64,000 nucleotides of DNA from positions 310,001-374,000 of the forward strand of contig JAEZIN010000002.1 of assembly GCA_023436585.1 (NCBI GenBank), written 5' to 3'. Both the position numbers and the translations under genes were made by a program. The notes beneath the pieces are model-generated. The model saw nothing but the letters and a program-made list of their open reading frames with translations, did no database searches and had not been told where the DNA came from. Positions within the stretch are counted from its first letter, which is position 1, and each line of letters opens with the position of its first letter. The stretch is from Bacillota bacterium (lineage in GTDB: Bacteria; Bacillota; Clostridia; Christensenellales; Aristaeellaceae). Of this stretch, positions 1 through 9,132 are shown in pieces.

Positions 1-2536
1 CCTCCACCGCGCCCTGGCCCACATTTTTCACCGCGCCCAGGCCAAAGCGGATGCCCGGCTTGCCGGTGGACGCATCCATGCTGAAGCGCCAGCCGCTGAT
101 GTTCACATCCGGCGGCAGGATGGGAATATCATGCACCCGGCAGTATTGAATGTATCCGGCAATCTTGGTGGCGTTGCCATATACGCTGTTCATGATGGCG
201 GCCATGAACGGCACGGGATGGTGCTTTTTCAGCCAGCCCGTCTGCACGGCCACCACCCCGTAGGCGGCGGCGTGGCTTTTGTTGAAGGCGTAGGAGGCAA
301 AGGCGCTCATCTCGTCAAAGATGTGCTCCGCCACATCCTCCGGAACGCCGTTGTTCACGCAGCCGGGAATGACTTGCTTCCCTTCCTTGTCCCGCATGCC
401 GTGTACAAAATACTCCCGCTCCTTTTGCATCACGTCATGCTTCTTTTTGGACATGGCGCGCCGCATCAGGTCGCTGCGGCCCAGGGAATAGCCGGCCAGG
501 TCGCGCACGATCTGCATCACCTGCTCCTGGTAGACCATGCAACCGTAGGTCACATCCAGGATGGGCTTCAGTTTAGGCGTTGCGTATTTGACTGTGGAGG
601 GGTTGTGCTTGCCCTGGATGTAGCGGGGGATGCTTTCCATGGGGCCGGGGCGGTACAGGGAGATGGCGGCAATAATATCTTCGAAGTTCTCCGGCTTCAT
701 GCCGGTCAAAAAGGTGCGCATGCCGCCGCCTTCCAATTGAAACACCCCGTCGGTATCCCCCTGGGAGATCATGTCATACACGGCCGAATCGTTCAGCGGA
801 ATGTCCTCGGGCTTTAAATCCGTGCCTGCCTCCCTAAGCATATCCAGCGTATCCCGGATGACGGTCAGGGTGCGCAGGCCCAGAAAGTCCATCTTTAACA
901 GGCCCAGCTTTTCCAATACACCCATGGGATACTGGGTGGTAATGACTTCATCGTTTTTCTGCAGCGGCACATAGTGGGTGACAGGCGCGCTGGTGATGAG
1001 CACGCCGGCGGCATGGGTGCTGGCATGGCGGGGCATCCCCTCCAGGGACAGCGCCATGTCAATGAGCTTTCTCACCTTGTCGTCCCCGCCATACGAGGCC
1101 GCCAGTTCGGGGCTCACCTTCAGCGCCTTCTCCAGCGTCATGCCAAGCTCGAAGGGCACCGCCTTGGCGACCCTGTCCACATCCTGATAGCTCATGCCCA
1201 GCACGCGGCCCACATCGCGCACCACGCCCCTGGCTGCCATGGTGCCGAAGGTGATAATTTGCGCTACATGGTCGGCGCCATACTTGGAGGCTACATAATC
1301 GATGACCTCCTGGCGGCGCTCATAGCAAAAGTCAATGTCCAGGTCGGGCATGGAAATGCGTTCCGGGTTCAGGAAGCGCTCGAACAGCAGGTTGTATTTT
1401 AAGGGGTCCAGCGCCGTGATGCCCAGGGTATAGGCCACAATGGACCCGGCACCGCTGCCGCGCCCCGGCCCCACCATGATATTGTGGCTCTTGGCGTAGT
1501 GTATGAAATCCCACACGATAAGGAAGTAATCCACATAACCCATGTTCTTGATGGTATCCAGCTCATACATCAGCCGGCGGTAAGGGACGCTGCCCTCCCC
1601 CGCATCGCCGGGATACCGCTTTTCAAGCCCCTGCCTGCAAAGGCTGGTCAGCAGGGACACCGGCGTCTCCCCCGGGGGGATGGGCTTAAAGCTGGGCAGA
1701 TGAATCTTGTCAAACTCAAACGCCACACGGCACATGTCCGCCACTTTTTGCGTGTTGTCGATGGCGTCGGGCCAGGCGACAAAGAGGTTGCGCATCTCCT
1801 CTTCGCTCTTTACGTAGAGCTCTTCCGTCTCCATGCGCATGCGGGCTTCATCCTCCAGCGTCTTGCCGGTCTGGATGCACATCAGCACTTCCTGGGCCGC
1901 CGCGTCCCCCTTGCGCAGATAATGGGCGTCGTTGGTGGCAATAAGGGGGATGCCCGTCTCCCGGCTCAAGCGCACCAGCTCCGGCAGCACCTGCTTTTCC
2001 TCGGGGATGCCGTGGTCCATGATTTCAATATAGAACCTGTCCTTGCCGAACAGGCTTTGCATGCGCAGCGCGTACTCCCTGGCCTCCTGCCGCCTGCCGC
2101 CAAGCAGCATCTTGGGCAGATCGCCGCTTAAGCACGCGGACAGACAGATCAAGCCCTCCGCATGCTTTTCCAGAAGCTTATAGTCGATGCGGGGCCTGTA
2201 GTAAAAGCCGCGCAAAAAGCCCTCGCTCACCAGCGTCATCAGGTTTTGATAGCCCGTGTTGTTTTCGCACAGCAGCACCATGTGGCTGTACTCCCGGGAA
2301 ACCACCTGCTTGTCCTCCATATCCGGGCAGACGTATACCTCACAGCCCAGTATGGGGCGGATGCCGTTGGCCACGCACTCCTGGTAAAACTCCACAGCGC
2401 CATACAGAACACCGTGGTCTGTGACGGCGCAGCTATCCATGTTCAGTTCCTTCAGGCGCTTTATAAGATGCTTGATCCGGCAGGCGCCGTCCAGCAAGCT
2501 GTATTCCGTATGCAGATGCAGGTGGGTAAAGGCCAT
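1..2536 (-). CDS. dnaE: DNA polymerase III subunit alpha, DnaE type (3' end beyond window)
   Basis: Replicative polymerase of the C family, adding dNTPs in the cytoplasmic replisome. About 845 residues are visible of the roughly 1,150 usual for DnaE; the C-terminal part lies beyond position 1. The N-terminus has the PHP-domain motif THLHLHTEYSLLDG (residues 4-17). The polymerase active-site motif PDLDIDF is at about residues 397-403, followed by the KMDFLGLRTL segment that carries a further conserved Asp. The ATG at 2534-2536 has a GAGGTG ribosome binding site just upstream. It is transcribed away from the dnaD-like gene, and a hairpin repeat lies in the gap between them. The PHP followed directly by the palm marks DnaE rather than PolC, since no exonuclease insertion is seen. 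Confidence 0.96.
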   Translation of the reverse strand, partial: MAFTHLHLHTEYSLLDGACRIKHLIKRLKELNMDSCAVTDHGVLYGAVEFYQECVANGIRPILGCEVYVCPDMEDKQVVSREYSHMVLLCENNTGYQNLMTLVSEGFLRGFYYRPRIDYKLLEKHAEGLICLSACLSGDLPKMLLGGRRQEAREYALRMQSLFGKDRFYIEIMDHGIPEEKQVLPELVRLSRETGIPLIATNDAHYLRKGDAAAQEVLMCIQTGKTLEDEARMRMETEELYVKSEEEMRNLFVAWPDAIDNTQKVADMCRVAFEFDKIHLPSFKPIPPGETPVSLLTSLCRQGLEKRYPGDAGEGSVPYRRLMYELDTIKNMGYVDYFLIVWDFIHYAKSHNIMVGPGRGSGAGSIVAYTLGITALDPLKYNLLFERFLNPERISMPDLDIDFCYERRQEVIDYVASKYGADHVAQIITFGTMAARGVVRDVGRVLGMSYQDVDRVAKAVPFELGMTLEKALKVSPELAASYGGDDKVRKLIDMALSLEGMPRHASTHAAGVLITSAPVTHYVPLQKNDEVITTQYPMGVLEKLGLLKMDFLGLRTLTVIRDTLDMLREAGTDLKPEDIPLNDSAVYDMISQGDTDGVFQLEGGGMRTFLTGMKPENFEDIIAAISLYRPGPMESIPRYIQGKHNPSTVKYATPKLKPILDVTYGCMVYQEQVMQIVRDLAGYSLGRSDLMRRAMSKKKHDVMQKEREYFVHGMRDKEGKQVIPGCVNNGVPEDVAEHIFDEMSAFASYAFNKSHAAAYGVVAVQTGWLKKHHPVPFMAAIMNSVYGNATKIAGYIQYCRVHDIPILPPDVNISGWRFSMDASTGKPGIRFGLGAVKNVGQGAVE

Positions 2537-2583
2537 GTATTTCACCTCGGGGATATTATAGCATACAGGGAGGATATAGGTCA

Positions 2584-2639
2584 GCAGGGAGAAGGCTTTT
2601 AGAAAAAATCCTCCTTCCCGCACCCATCCTTGAAAAACT
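2584..2639 (-). repeat. Dispersed 56-bp hairpin repeat, copy A
   Basis: Intergenic element with arms resembling GGAGAAGGC and CCTCCTTCCCGC around an A/T-rich centre, followed by a conserved tail reading CATCCTTGAAAAACT. Related copies lie at 9016-9071 (same orientation) and 43255-43310 (opposite orientation). It sits between dnaE and the divergently transcribed dnaD-like gene, where a terminator is not expected. Confidence 0.7.
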
Positions 2640-2656
2640 ATCCCCTTTCCTTTTCC

Positions 2657-2686
2657 TTGTACACCCATGTCGTATTATGGTATACT
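2657..2686 (+). promoter_or_regulatory. Sigma-A type promoter for the dnaD-like operon
   Basis: TTGTAC at 2657-2662, an 18-bp spacer, and TATACT at 2681-2686. It lies about 24 bp ahead of the dnaD-like start codon and is the only convincing hexamer pair in the gap. Confidence 0.6.
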
Positions 2687-2709
2687 GTACCCGACAATGA
2701 GGTGGTTTG

Positions 2710-4206
2710 ATGCCCTTATTCGAGTTTGATGAGCAATACCCGCTTTTCGACGCCACGCCCGTGGAGAACCTGTTTGTGCAGGAATACCTCCCCGCGGCCA
2801 AGGGCGATTATGTTAAAGTATACCTATACGGCCTGATGCATACATATCATCCCACCGCGGGCATGAACCTGGCCGTTATGGCCAGGGATCTGGGCCTTTC
2901 GGAGGAGGATGTTTTATCCGCCTACCGCTACTGGGAGCGCAAGGGCCTGGTGCAGCGCACGGCGGACAATCCCCCCGCCTTCCGCTACATGAACGCCAAG
3001 CAGCTTCTATTCATGCGCCAATGCCCCACGGAGGACAGGCAGTATACCCAGTTTGCCGACGCTCTCTATGCCGCCTTCGGGGAGGACAGGCAGCTTCACG
3101 GCCAGGAAACCAGTCTGGCCTACGAGTGGATAGAGGATTTGAAGCTTCCGCCGGAGGTGGTATTGATGCTGGTGCAGCATCTGATCTCCACCCGCGGCAA
3201 GCATTTCAGCTTCAAGGCCGCCCAGAAGCTGGCCGTACAACTGGCGGAGGAGCACGTGCACACCATTGAGGAAGCGGAAACGGTGCTATCCCGCTCCAAA
3301 GCCATATTGGAGGGCACACGCAAGATTCTGCGCCGCCTGGGCAAGCGCCACCAGCCCTCCGAGGATGAAATGGCGCTGTACCGCAAGTGGGCATTGGACT
3401 GGGGCTACGATCACGACGCCATCGAGGCCGCGTGCCGGGAAACCACCAAGGGCGACCCCACCATGGCCTACCTGGACGGAATTTTGAACGGCTTGCGCCG
3501 GCGGAGCGAAAAGACGCCAGCCTCTGCCAGGCAGGTGGAAAGCCAGCTTCAAAGGGAGCAGGAGGAGGCTGCGCCATTAAAGGAGCTCTTCCGTGCCCTT
3601 GGCGTAAGCGGCCTTACCGTAAACGAGGGCACGCTGTCCGTCTACCGCCAGATGCGGGACCTGGCCGGCCATGAGGTGATATTGCTGGCTGCCAGGGAGG
3701 CTGTGCGCTTTGGCGGGAGGCTGGACGACGTTTTGCGGCTTTTAACCACCTGGCATGAAAAGGGCCTTACTACCCCCCGGCAGGTGGAAGAATATATCTC
3801 CACCTTTTATGAGAGCAACCGAATGCTTTCCCAGCTGTTCGAGCTGTGCGGCAAAAATGAAAAGCCCGCCGCTTCCGACAGGGCGCTGCTTTCAAAATGG
3901 CAGAAGGAATGGAGCTTTACCTCCGAAATGCTGAACCTGGCGGCATCCTATTCCCGGACCGCAGAGAAGAAGATGCCCTATATGGACGCCATGCTCCGTG
4001 CCTGGCACGAGCAGGGCATTAAAAACCCGGAGGCGGCCCAGGCCGCCCGGGGCCGCTTTGAAAAACCGCAGGCCACCGCCGCCGCTCCCCAGCGAAAGGG
4101 CAAGGTGGTTACGGAGCAATTGTATACCCAGCGTACATATGACGAAATCGACCTGAACAAATGGGCGGCCAGCATGATCGAGGAGGCCACGGAAAACAAT
4201 GCCTAA
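2710..4206 (+). CDS. DnaD/DnaB-domain replication initiation protein
   Basis: Probable primosome component that helps open the origin and recruit the helicase loader. It is 498 residues from the ATG at 2710, with a GAGGTGG ribosome binding site. The N-terminal third is winged-helix-like (LAVMARDLGLSEEDVLSAYRY), as in DnaD. The middle and C-terminal parts contain two copies of the DnaD/DnaB C-terminal helical motif, around residues 224-266 (YRKWALDWGYDHDAIEAAC) and 390-435 (LLSKWQKEWSFTSEMLNLA). It overlaps the helicase-loader gene by 8 bp, so the two are translationally coupled. It is longer than B. subtilis DnaD and closer to DnaB in architecture. Family placement is secure; the exact DnaB versus DnaD role is not. 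Confidence 0.85.
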   Translation: MPLFEFDEQYPLFDATPVENLFVQEYLPAAKGDYVKVYLYGLMHTYHPTAGMNLAVMARDLGLSEEDVLSAYRYWERKGLVQRTADNPPAFRYMNAKQLLFMRQCPTEDRQYTQFADALYAAFGEDRQLHGQETSLAYEWIEDLKLPPEVVLMLVQHLISTRGKHFSFKAAQKLAVQLAEEHVHTIEEAETVLSRSKAILEGTRKILRRLGKRHQPSEDEMALYRKWALDWGYDHDAIEAACRETTKGDPTMAYLDGILNGLRRRSEKTPASARQVESQLQREQEEAAPLKELFRALGVSGLTVNEGTLSVYRQMRDLAGHEVILLAAREAVRFGGRLDDVLRLLTTWHEKGLTTPRQVEEYISTFYESNRMLSQLFELCGKNEKPAASDRALLSKWQKEWSFTSEMLNLAASYSRTAEKKMPYMDAMLRAWHEQGIKNPEAAQAARGRFEKPQATAAAPQRKGKVVTEQLYTQRTYDEIDLNKWAASMIEEATENNA

Positions 4207-5179
4207 CGCCATCATGAACGCGCTGATGATGCAGTACGAAGCCCGGCAGCAGGAAAACGCCCGGGAGGAGGAGCGCCGCCTGAAGGAGGCGTCCGGACTA
4301 TGCCCGGATATCGGCCGGCTGGTTGCCGCCCGGCGGGACAGGCTTTTTTCCGTTGTCCGCTCCGCGTTGCGCTCCGGCAGGGAAAACGCCGCGGTCAGCC
4401 GCCTGGCGGAGGACATGGAGAATTATAATCAAAAGATTCGCGAACTGCTTATAAAAAACGGGCTGCCTGAGGATTATCTGCAGCCGGTATACCAATGCAA
4501 AAACTGCCGGGATACAGGCTTTGTGGGCGAATCGGTAAAAAAGCGCTGCGCGTGTTTAAACCAGGAATACTTCAGACAAATGGGCCGGCAGATCGGTTTG
4601 AACGAGCGGACGCCCCAAACATTCGAAACCTTCCGGGAGGAAGTGTTTTCCCAGGAGATCATCCCTGGCGCCAACGTAAGCCAGCGCACTTTCATGTGTT
4701 TTTTGCGGGACAAGTGCAAAAAATACGCCGAAAGCTTTCCGAAGACCGCCACGCCGGATATGCTGTTTATGGGTACCAGCGGCCTGGGCAAGACATTTCT
4801 CATGCAGGCCATTGCCCACCGGGTGCTGGAACGCGGCTTTTCCGCCCTGTGCCTGAGCGCCTTCAAGGTGGTGGAGATGACAAGGCAAGCCTACTTTTCC
4901 AACAGCAGCGAGGAAAGCGCGCCGCTTTTTAATGTGGACCTTTTGTTGATCGACGATCTGGGCTCGGAGCCGCTGATGGACAACGTGACCATCACGCAAT
5001 TGTACCATGTCGTCAACGAGCGTCAAAATGCCGGGAAGCATACCATTTTGAGCACCAACCTGAACAGCGTGCAGTTCCAGGACCGCTACACGGAAAGGAT
5101 CGGCTCCCGCCTTTTATCCTCCGCCGGGCAGTGCGAGCTGGTCGCCTTTATCGGGTGTGACATCCGCCGCAAAGCATAG
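4199..5179 (+). CDS. dnaI: Primosomal helicase loader ATPase, DnaI/DnaC type
   Basis: AAA+ ATPase of 326 residues that loads the replicative helicase. It has a cysteine cluster CKNCRDTGF...CAC at residues 100-119, matching the zinc-binding region ahead of the DnaI ATPase domain. Walker A GTSGLGKT is at 192-199, Walker B LLLIDD at 248-253, sensor-1 STNLN near 285 and a candidate arginine finger in ERIGSR near 299-304. The ATG overlaps the upstream dnaD-like stop codon. Pairing with a DnaD/DnaB-type protein argues for the chromosomal DnaI role and against a transposon IstB protein. Confidence 0.92.
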   Translation: MPNAIMNALMMQYEARQQENAREEERRLKEASGLCPDIGRLVAARRDRLFSVVRSALRSGRENAAVSRLAEDMENYNQKIRELLIKNGLPEDYLQPVYQCKNCRDTGFVGESVKKRCACLNQEYFRQMGRQIGLNERTPQTFETFREEVFSQEIIPGANVSQRTFMCFLRDKCKKYAESFPKTATPDMLFMGTSGLGKTFLMQAIAHRVLERGFSALCLSAFKVVEMTRQAYFSNSSEESAPLFNVDLLLIDDLGSEPLMDNVTITQLYHVVNERQNAGKHTILSTNLNSVQFQDRYTERIGSRLLSSAGQCELVAFIGCDIRRKA

Positions 5180-5190
5180 AAAGGGATTTC

Positions 5191-5772
5191 ATGGGCAATA
5201 TCTGGCACGATATCGACCCTAAACGCATCACAAGCACGGAGTTTATCGCCGTCATTGAGATCAGCAAGGGCGGCAAGAACAAGTACGAGCTGGACAAGGA
5301 AACCGGCATGCTGATGCTGGACAGGGTCCTTTTCACCTCCACCCACTATCCGGCCAACTACGGCTTTATCCCCCGCACATATGCCGACGACAACGATCCA
5401 TTGGATGTGCTGGTTTTATGCCAGGAGGCCATATTGCCGCTTACATTGGTCAAATGCCGCCCCATCGGCATGATCACCATGGTGGATGAGGAATCGGCGG
5501 ATGAAAAGATCATCGCCGTGCCGGCAGGCGACCCTTCCATGGCGGAGTACACCGATATCAGCCAGCTGCCCCAGCACACCTTTTCGGAGATCAGCCATTT
5601 TTTCGAAGTCTACAAGAGCCTGGAGGGCAAGAAAACAGCGGTGAAAAGCACCGCGGGGCGGGCCGAAGCCAGCCAAATCATTCAGGCAGCCATTGCAAGC
5701 TATGCGCAGCACTTTCTGACACCGGAGGGCTCTATTCGTACAGCCGATGAAATGAAAAGGGACTTGTCATGA
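5191..5772 (+). CDS. ppa: Inorganic pyrophosphatase, family I
   Basis: Cytoplasmic hydrolase of pyrophosphate, pulling biosynthetic reactions forward. It is 193 residues. The family I signature DNDPLDV (67-73) supplies the metal-binding aspartates, and other conserved pieces are the GMLMLDR segment and THYPANYGFIPRTY upstream of the signature. It starts 12 bp after dnaI and its stop overlaps the next ATG, so it belongs to the same run of genes. It is slightly longer than the E. coli enzyme. Confidence 0.9.
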   Translation: MGNIWHDIDPKRITSTEFIAVIEISKGGKNKYELDKETGMLMLDRVLFTSTHYPANYGFIPRTYADDNDPLDVLVLCQEAILPLTLVKCRPIGMITMVDEESADEKIIAVPAGDPSMAEYTDISQLPQHTFSEISHFFEVYKSLEGKKTAVKSTAGRAEASQIIQAAIASYAQHFLTPEGSIRTADEMKRDLS

Positions 5773-6113
5773 ACATTCAAATTTATGTAAGCAAGAAAAA
5801 TTTTGATGTGCAAAAAGCCGAGCGCTTTTTCAAGGAACGGCGCATCCCCTACCAGATGGTGGACCTTATGCGCCACCCCCTGGGACAGCGGGAGCTGCAG
5901 CTTTTCGCCCAAAAGCTTACCGCCAAGGCGCTTGTGGACCGGGAGGACAAAAAGGTGAAGGAGCATCCCATCTGCTACGCGCCGAACGACGAAGTCATCC
6001 TGTCGGAGCTTTTATTAAAGCCCTCCCTGATGCGCTCGCCCATCGTCCGCAACGGCACCAAGGTTACTATAGGTGCCGCAGAGGATGTTTGGACCTCCTG
6101 GCTGAACGAATAG
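5769..6113 (+). CDS. ArsC/Spx-family thioredoxin-fold protein lacking active-site cysteines
   Basis: A small protein of 114 residues with the ArsC/Spx fold order: beta-strand IQIYVSKKNFDVQKAERFF at the N-terminus, a central helical region, and the SPIVRNGTKVTIGAAEDVW C-terminal strand typical of the family. The CxxC (Spx) or single Cys (ArsC) expected near residues 11-14 is replaced by NFDV. The only cysteine is in HPICYAP. A redox or arsenate-reductase role is therefore unlikely; a binding or RNA-polymerase-interacting role like Spx is possible but unproven. Its ATG overlaps the pyrophosphatase stop codon. Confidence 0.75.
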   Translation: MNIQIYVSKKNFDVQKAERFFKERRIPYQMVDLMRHPLGQRELQLFAQKLTAKALVDREDKKVKEHPICYAPNDEVILSELLLKPSLMRSPIVRNGTKVTIGAAEDVWTSWLNE

Positions 6114-6141
6114 CATATACACGCACAAAAGAGGTGTTCGT

Positions 6142-8994
6142 ATGCATGGCAAGCTCTCCCTCCAAAGCCGGCTGACCGCCTGCTTCCTGGCCTTCTCCGT
6201 GCTGCCGCTTCTGACGTTCTTTGTTGTATTTTTCCCGTACCTTAGCGGGAGCATGCTCAAAAGCCGCATGGCTGCCCTGGAAGGGCTGGCCAACGCCAAT
6301 GTCAGCGACCTGGAGCAGATGGGTGATTCCATATTGCGGGAGGGGGAACGGCTGGCCCTGGACCAGCGCGTGCTGGACGTGCTGCGTGTGCCGGCCGGAG
6401 GGGATGCCGCCCAGGCAAAAGCCCATGCGGAGGACTATTTGCAGTCGATGGTCAATGAAAGCTGCCGCGGCGCTTCGCTGATCAGGGCCGGCTGGAAGGT
6501 GGCCGCCTCCACCAATGACGCGGTTTACACAGGCGAAGCGCTGGCTCTTTTGTTGGGCACCAACGGCTCCTTCAGCGGAGATCGGGAGGTCAGCGGCCTA
6601 TTGCCTTCGTTATCCGAGCCGGGCAAGCAATCCATTTATTTCACCGTGCCCATTTTGTCGGGAAACAGCCTGTTGGGCACGCTGGTGCGGGAAATGCCCC
6701 TTGGCGTGCTGGACCGCAAGACATCCTCCTTAAGCCAGGGGGAAACAGGGCGGATGATGCTGGTGGACGAAAGCGGCATGATCCTCTCCCACATGGACAA
6801 GGCCGAGGTAGGCAAATCCCTTTTGAGCGACAGGCTCCTATCCATATTCACAAACTTCAAAAACGGGCTCACGGAGCGCAGCGGCAATGGCAGTACTGCG
6901 CTGTTTGACGTGCAGCAGGGGTACGGCTACCGCATATTGGGCAATATGCCCTGGATGCTTGTGGTGTATCAGGCGGAAAGCGAGCTGAGATCCCAGGAGG
7001 TACTCATCATCCTCTTCGCGGTGCTGGCCACGCTGGGGCTGTCGTTGTTGAGCTTTTTGATCAGCCGCATCGTATCCCGAAGCCTGGTATTCCCCTTAAA
7101 GCGCCTGAACGCGGCCTTCCGGCAGGCGGGCTACAACCAGTTCACGCCGTTGACGCCCGGCGGCACATCTGAAATGGTGGAGCTGGCCGAAGGCTACAAT
7201 ACCATGATCGGCCTGCTGGATAAGAATATTACGCGCCTGAGCGACTCCAACCGGCAATTGGCCACCACCATTGCGGAGCTGGAGGTGGAGCGGGACAGGA
7301 TGCAGTTTTTGCAGGATGCTCCCGACGGTGCCGGTGTCCGCCGGGCCAAGGTGGAATTCAATCTGCTCTCCGGGGAGTTCTTGGCGGACGACAGCTTCTA
7401 CGCCATGCTGCACCTGAACCGGTCCATGACCAGGCTGTCCCTGAACGAGTTCCTGGACAACATGGCCGAGCCGGAGGATGCCGCCGCGCTGCATGAAAGC
7501 ATCGAGCAGCAGTCGGACCAGATCCACAAGCTTGTGCGCATCCATACCCAGGAGGGCATGCTCTGGATCCAGGTGCACGCCAGGGTCTATTACAACACCC
7601 AAAGCGAGCCCACCAAGGTATCGGCCACGCTGCTGGATGTCACCGACGATTACAAGGCCCCCGGCGAGGATGCGCTGATAGACAGCGCCACAGGGCTTAC
7701 CACAAAGGCCCCCTTCATGCAGGCGCTTTCGGAACGGCTTGCGTCGGAGGAAAACCGCCGGGAAGGCGGCATGGTGGTATGCCTGGCGCTCAAAAACCTG
7801 CCGCAGGACGATACGCAGCGCATGGCGTATGTGCTGGCACTGCGCATCAGCGCCGACCGGCTGCGGGCCTTTGTGGGGCCGGAGGGCATGGCGGCCAGGT
7901 TCTATGACGACCGGTTCCTTTTGCACCTGCCCCGCCTGAGCACGGCCTCCATGGCGGAAGGGCGCATGGCGGAGCTGGGCCAGGTCCTTTCCGCACCTAT
8001 CCCTTATCAAAAGACCACCCTGTCGCTGAAAATGCTGGCGGGCGCATCGATCTATCCTCAAAAGGAGGTTACGGCCGAGCTGCTTGTAAGCCAGGCACAA
8101 ACCGCCATGTCCGCCGCCGCGGCCCTTGGCGGAGCAAGCTGGACGCTGTATGACGTCACGCGCCAGGCGGAGGACGCGGATACCGCCCGGATTACCCTGG
8201 AAAGCGCGCTGCGCAGCCGCCGCATCGTGGAGGCGCTGTCCACCTTCCAGCCCGACAACGCCCTTTCATTGGAATACCAGCCCATCATAGCACTGGGCAG
8301 CGGCAGCGTGACGGGCTTTGAGTGCACCGTGCGGCTGACGGTGGAGGAATTGGGCATGGTATCCGCCGGGGAACTGATTCCCCTGGCGGAAGCCAGCGAT
8401 TTGATGCTGCCGGTGGGCAGGTTCGTACTGAAGGAGGCCTGCCGCCAGATTCGCAGCCTGCGCCAATTAAGGGGTCAGGATTTGTTTGTTTCCGTCAACA
8501 TCAGCGCTGTGCAGCTTAAGCAAACGGATTTTTCGGACACCATCTACCTCGCCTTGAAAGAAACCGGCCTGCCGGGCTCCGCGCTGCAATTGGAGATCAG
8601 CGAACGGATCATGGATGTGTTCATGGCCCAGGCGGACAAGCTGCATGTGCTGCGCCGGATGGGTGTGCGCATTGCCCTGGACGATTACGGCGCCGGCACC
8701 GGTGCGCTGACCCATTTGTACAACATGCCCCTGGATGTTTTGAAGGTGGACAAAAGCTTCCTGACGGGCGCCTCCGCCAGCCAGGGTAAGGAATTCATAC
8801 TGAAGACGCTGGTGGACCTGGCCCACAACCTGAACCTGAAGGTGGCCGCCGTGGGCGTGGAGCATTTCAAGCGCCTGAACACACTGATGAAGCTGGGCTA
8901 CGACATGGCCCAGGGCTATCACTTCTGCCCGCCTCTCAATCCCACCGCCCTGGAGGTGTTCCTGGATACGCGGTCGGCCGAGGGGAGCAGGTAA
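6142..8994 (+). CDS. Membrane-bound EAL-domain protein with degenerate GGDEF domain
   Basis: 950-residue sensor probably controlling cyclic-di-GMP. It has a transmembrane helix near residues 15-38, an extracellular sensor of about 250 residues, a second helix near 287-311, a HAMP-like stretch, a PAS-like region (about 390-500), a GGDEF-like domain and a C-terminal EAL domain from about 690. The GGDEF motif is replaced by ARFYDDRF near 583, so cyclase activity is unlikely. The EAL motif reads GFECTVRL (near 725) instead of EALxR, but the later metal and catalytic motifs VNISAVQLKQ, LEISERI, ALDDYGAG, LKVDKSF and QGYHF are present, so phosphodiesterase activity is possible. GAGGTG precedes the ATG. 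It is followed by a hairpin repeat. Confidence 0.85.
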   Translation: MHGKLSLQSRLTACFLAFSVLPLLTFFVVFFPYLSGSMLKSRMAALEGLANANVSDLEQMGDSILREGERLALDQRVLDVLRVPAGGDAAQAKAHAEDYLQSMVNESCRGASLIRAGWKVAASTNDAVYTGEALALLLGTNGSFSGDREVSGLLPSLSEPGKQSIYFTVPILSGNSLLGTLVREMPLGVLDRKTSSLSQGETGRMMLVDESGMILSHMDKAEVGKSLLSDRLLSIFTNFKNGLTERSGNGSTALFDVQQGYGYRILGNMPWMLVVYQAESELRSQEVLIILFAVLATLGLSLLSFLISRIVSRSLVFPLKRLNAAFRQAGYNQFTPLTPGGTSEMVELAEGYNTMIGLLDKNITRLSDSNRQLATTIAELEVERDRMQFLQDAPDGAGVRRAKVEFNLLSGEFLADDSFYAMLHLNRSMTRLSLNEFLDNMAEPEDAAALHESIEQQSDQIHKLVRIHTQEGMLWIQVHARVYYNTQSEPTKVSATLLDVTDDYKAPGEDALIDSATGLTTKAPFMQALSERLASEENRREGGMVVCLALKNLPQDDTQRMAYVLALRISADRLRAFVGPEGMAARFYDDRFLLHLPRLSTASMAEGRMAELGQVLSAPIPYQKTTLSLKMLAGASIYPQKEVTAELLVSQAQTAMSAAAALGGASWTLYDVTRQAEDADTARITLESALRSRRIVEALSTFQPDNALSLEYQPIIALGSGSVTGFECTVRLTVEELGMVSAGELIPLAEASDLMLPVGRFVLKEACRQIRSLRQLRGQDLFVSVNISAVQLKQTDFSDTIYLALKETGLPGSALQLEISERIMDVFMAQADKLHVLRRMGVRIALDDYGAGTGALTHLYNMPLDVLKVDKSFLTGASASQGKEFILKTLVDLAHNLNLKVAAVGVEHFKRLNTLMKLGYDMAQGYHFCPPLNPTALEVFLDTRSAEGSR

Positions 8995-9015
8995 AAAAAG
9001 CCGTTGTGAAAGCTC

Positions 9016-9071
9016 GCGGGAAGGGGGCTTTTTGAAAAAATCTCCCTTCCCGCACCAATCCCTGAAAAACT
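9016..9071 (-). repeat. Dispersed 56-bp hairpin repeat, copy B
   Basis: Arms GCGGGAAGGGGG and TCTCCCTTCCCGC form a long stem with an A/T loop, followed by the tail CCAATCCCTGAAAAACT. It is the same element as at 2584-2639 and 43255-43310. It may also terminate transcription of the EAL gene 20 bp upstream, although no uninterrupted T-run follows the stem. Confidence 0.7.
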
Positions 9072-9132
9072 GAAAATGGGATCGCCTATTTTGCCATTAT
9101 CTTAGCTGCGCCCGATAGAGAGGAGGACCGGT

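Noticed and set aside
131..2602. Long plus-strand open frames opposite dnaE
   Set aside because: Their translations are His/Val/Leu-rich mirror products of the GC-rich third positions of dnaE; they lack ribosome binding sites, and dnaE motifs on the minus strand are complete.
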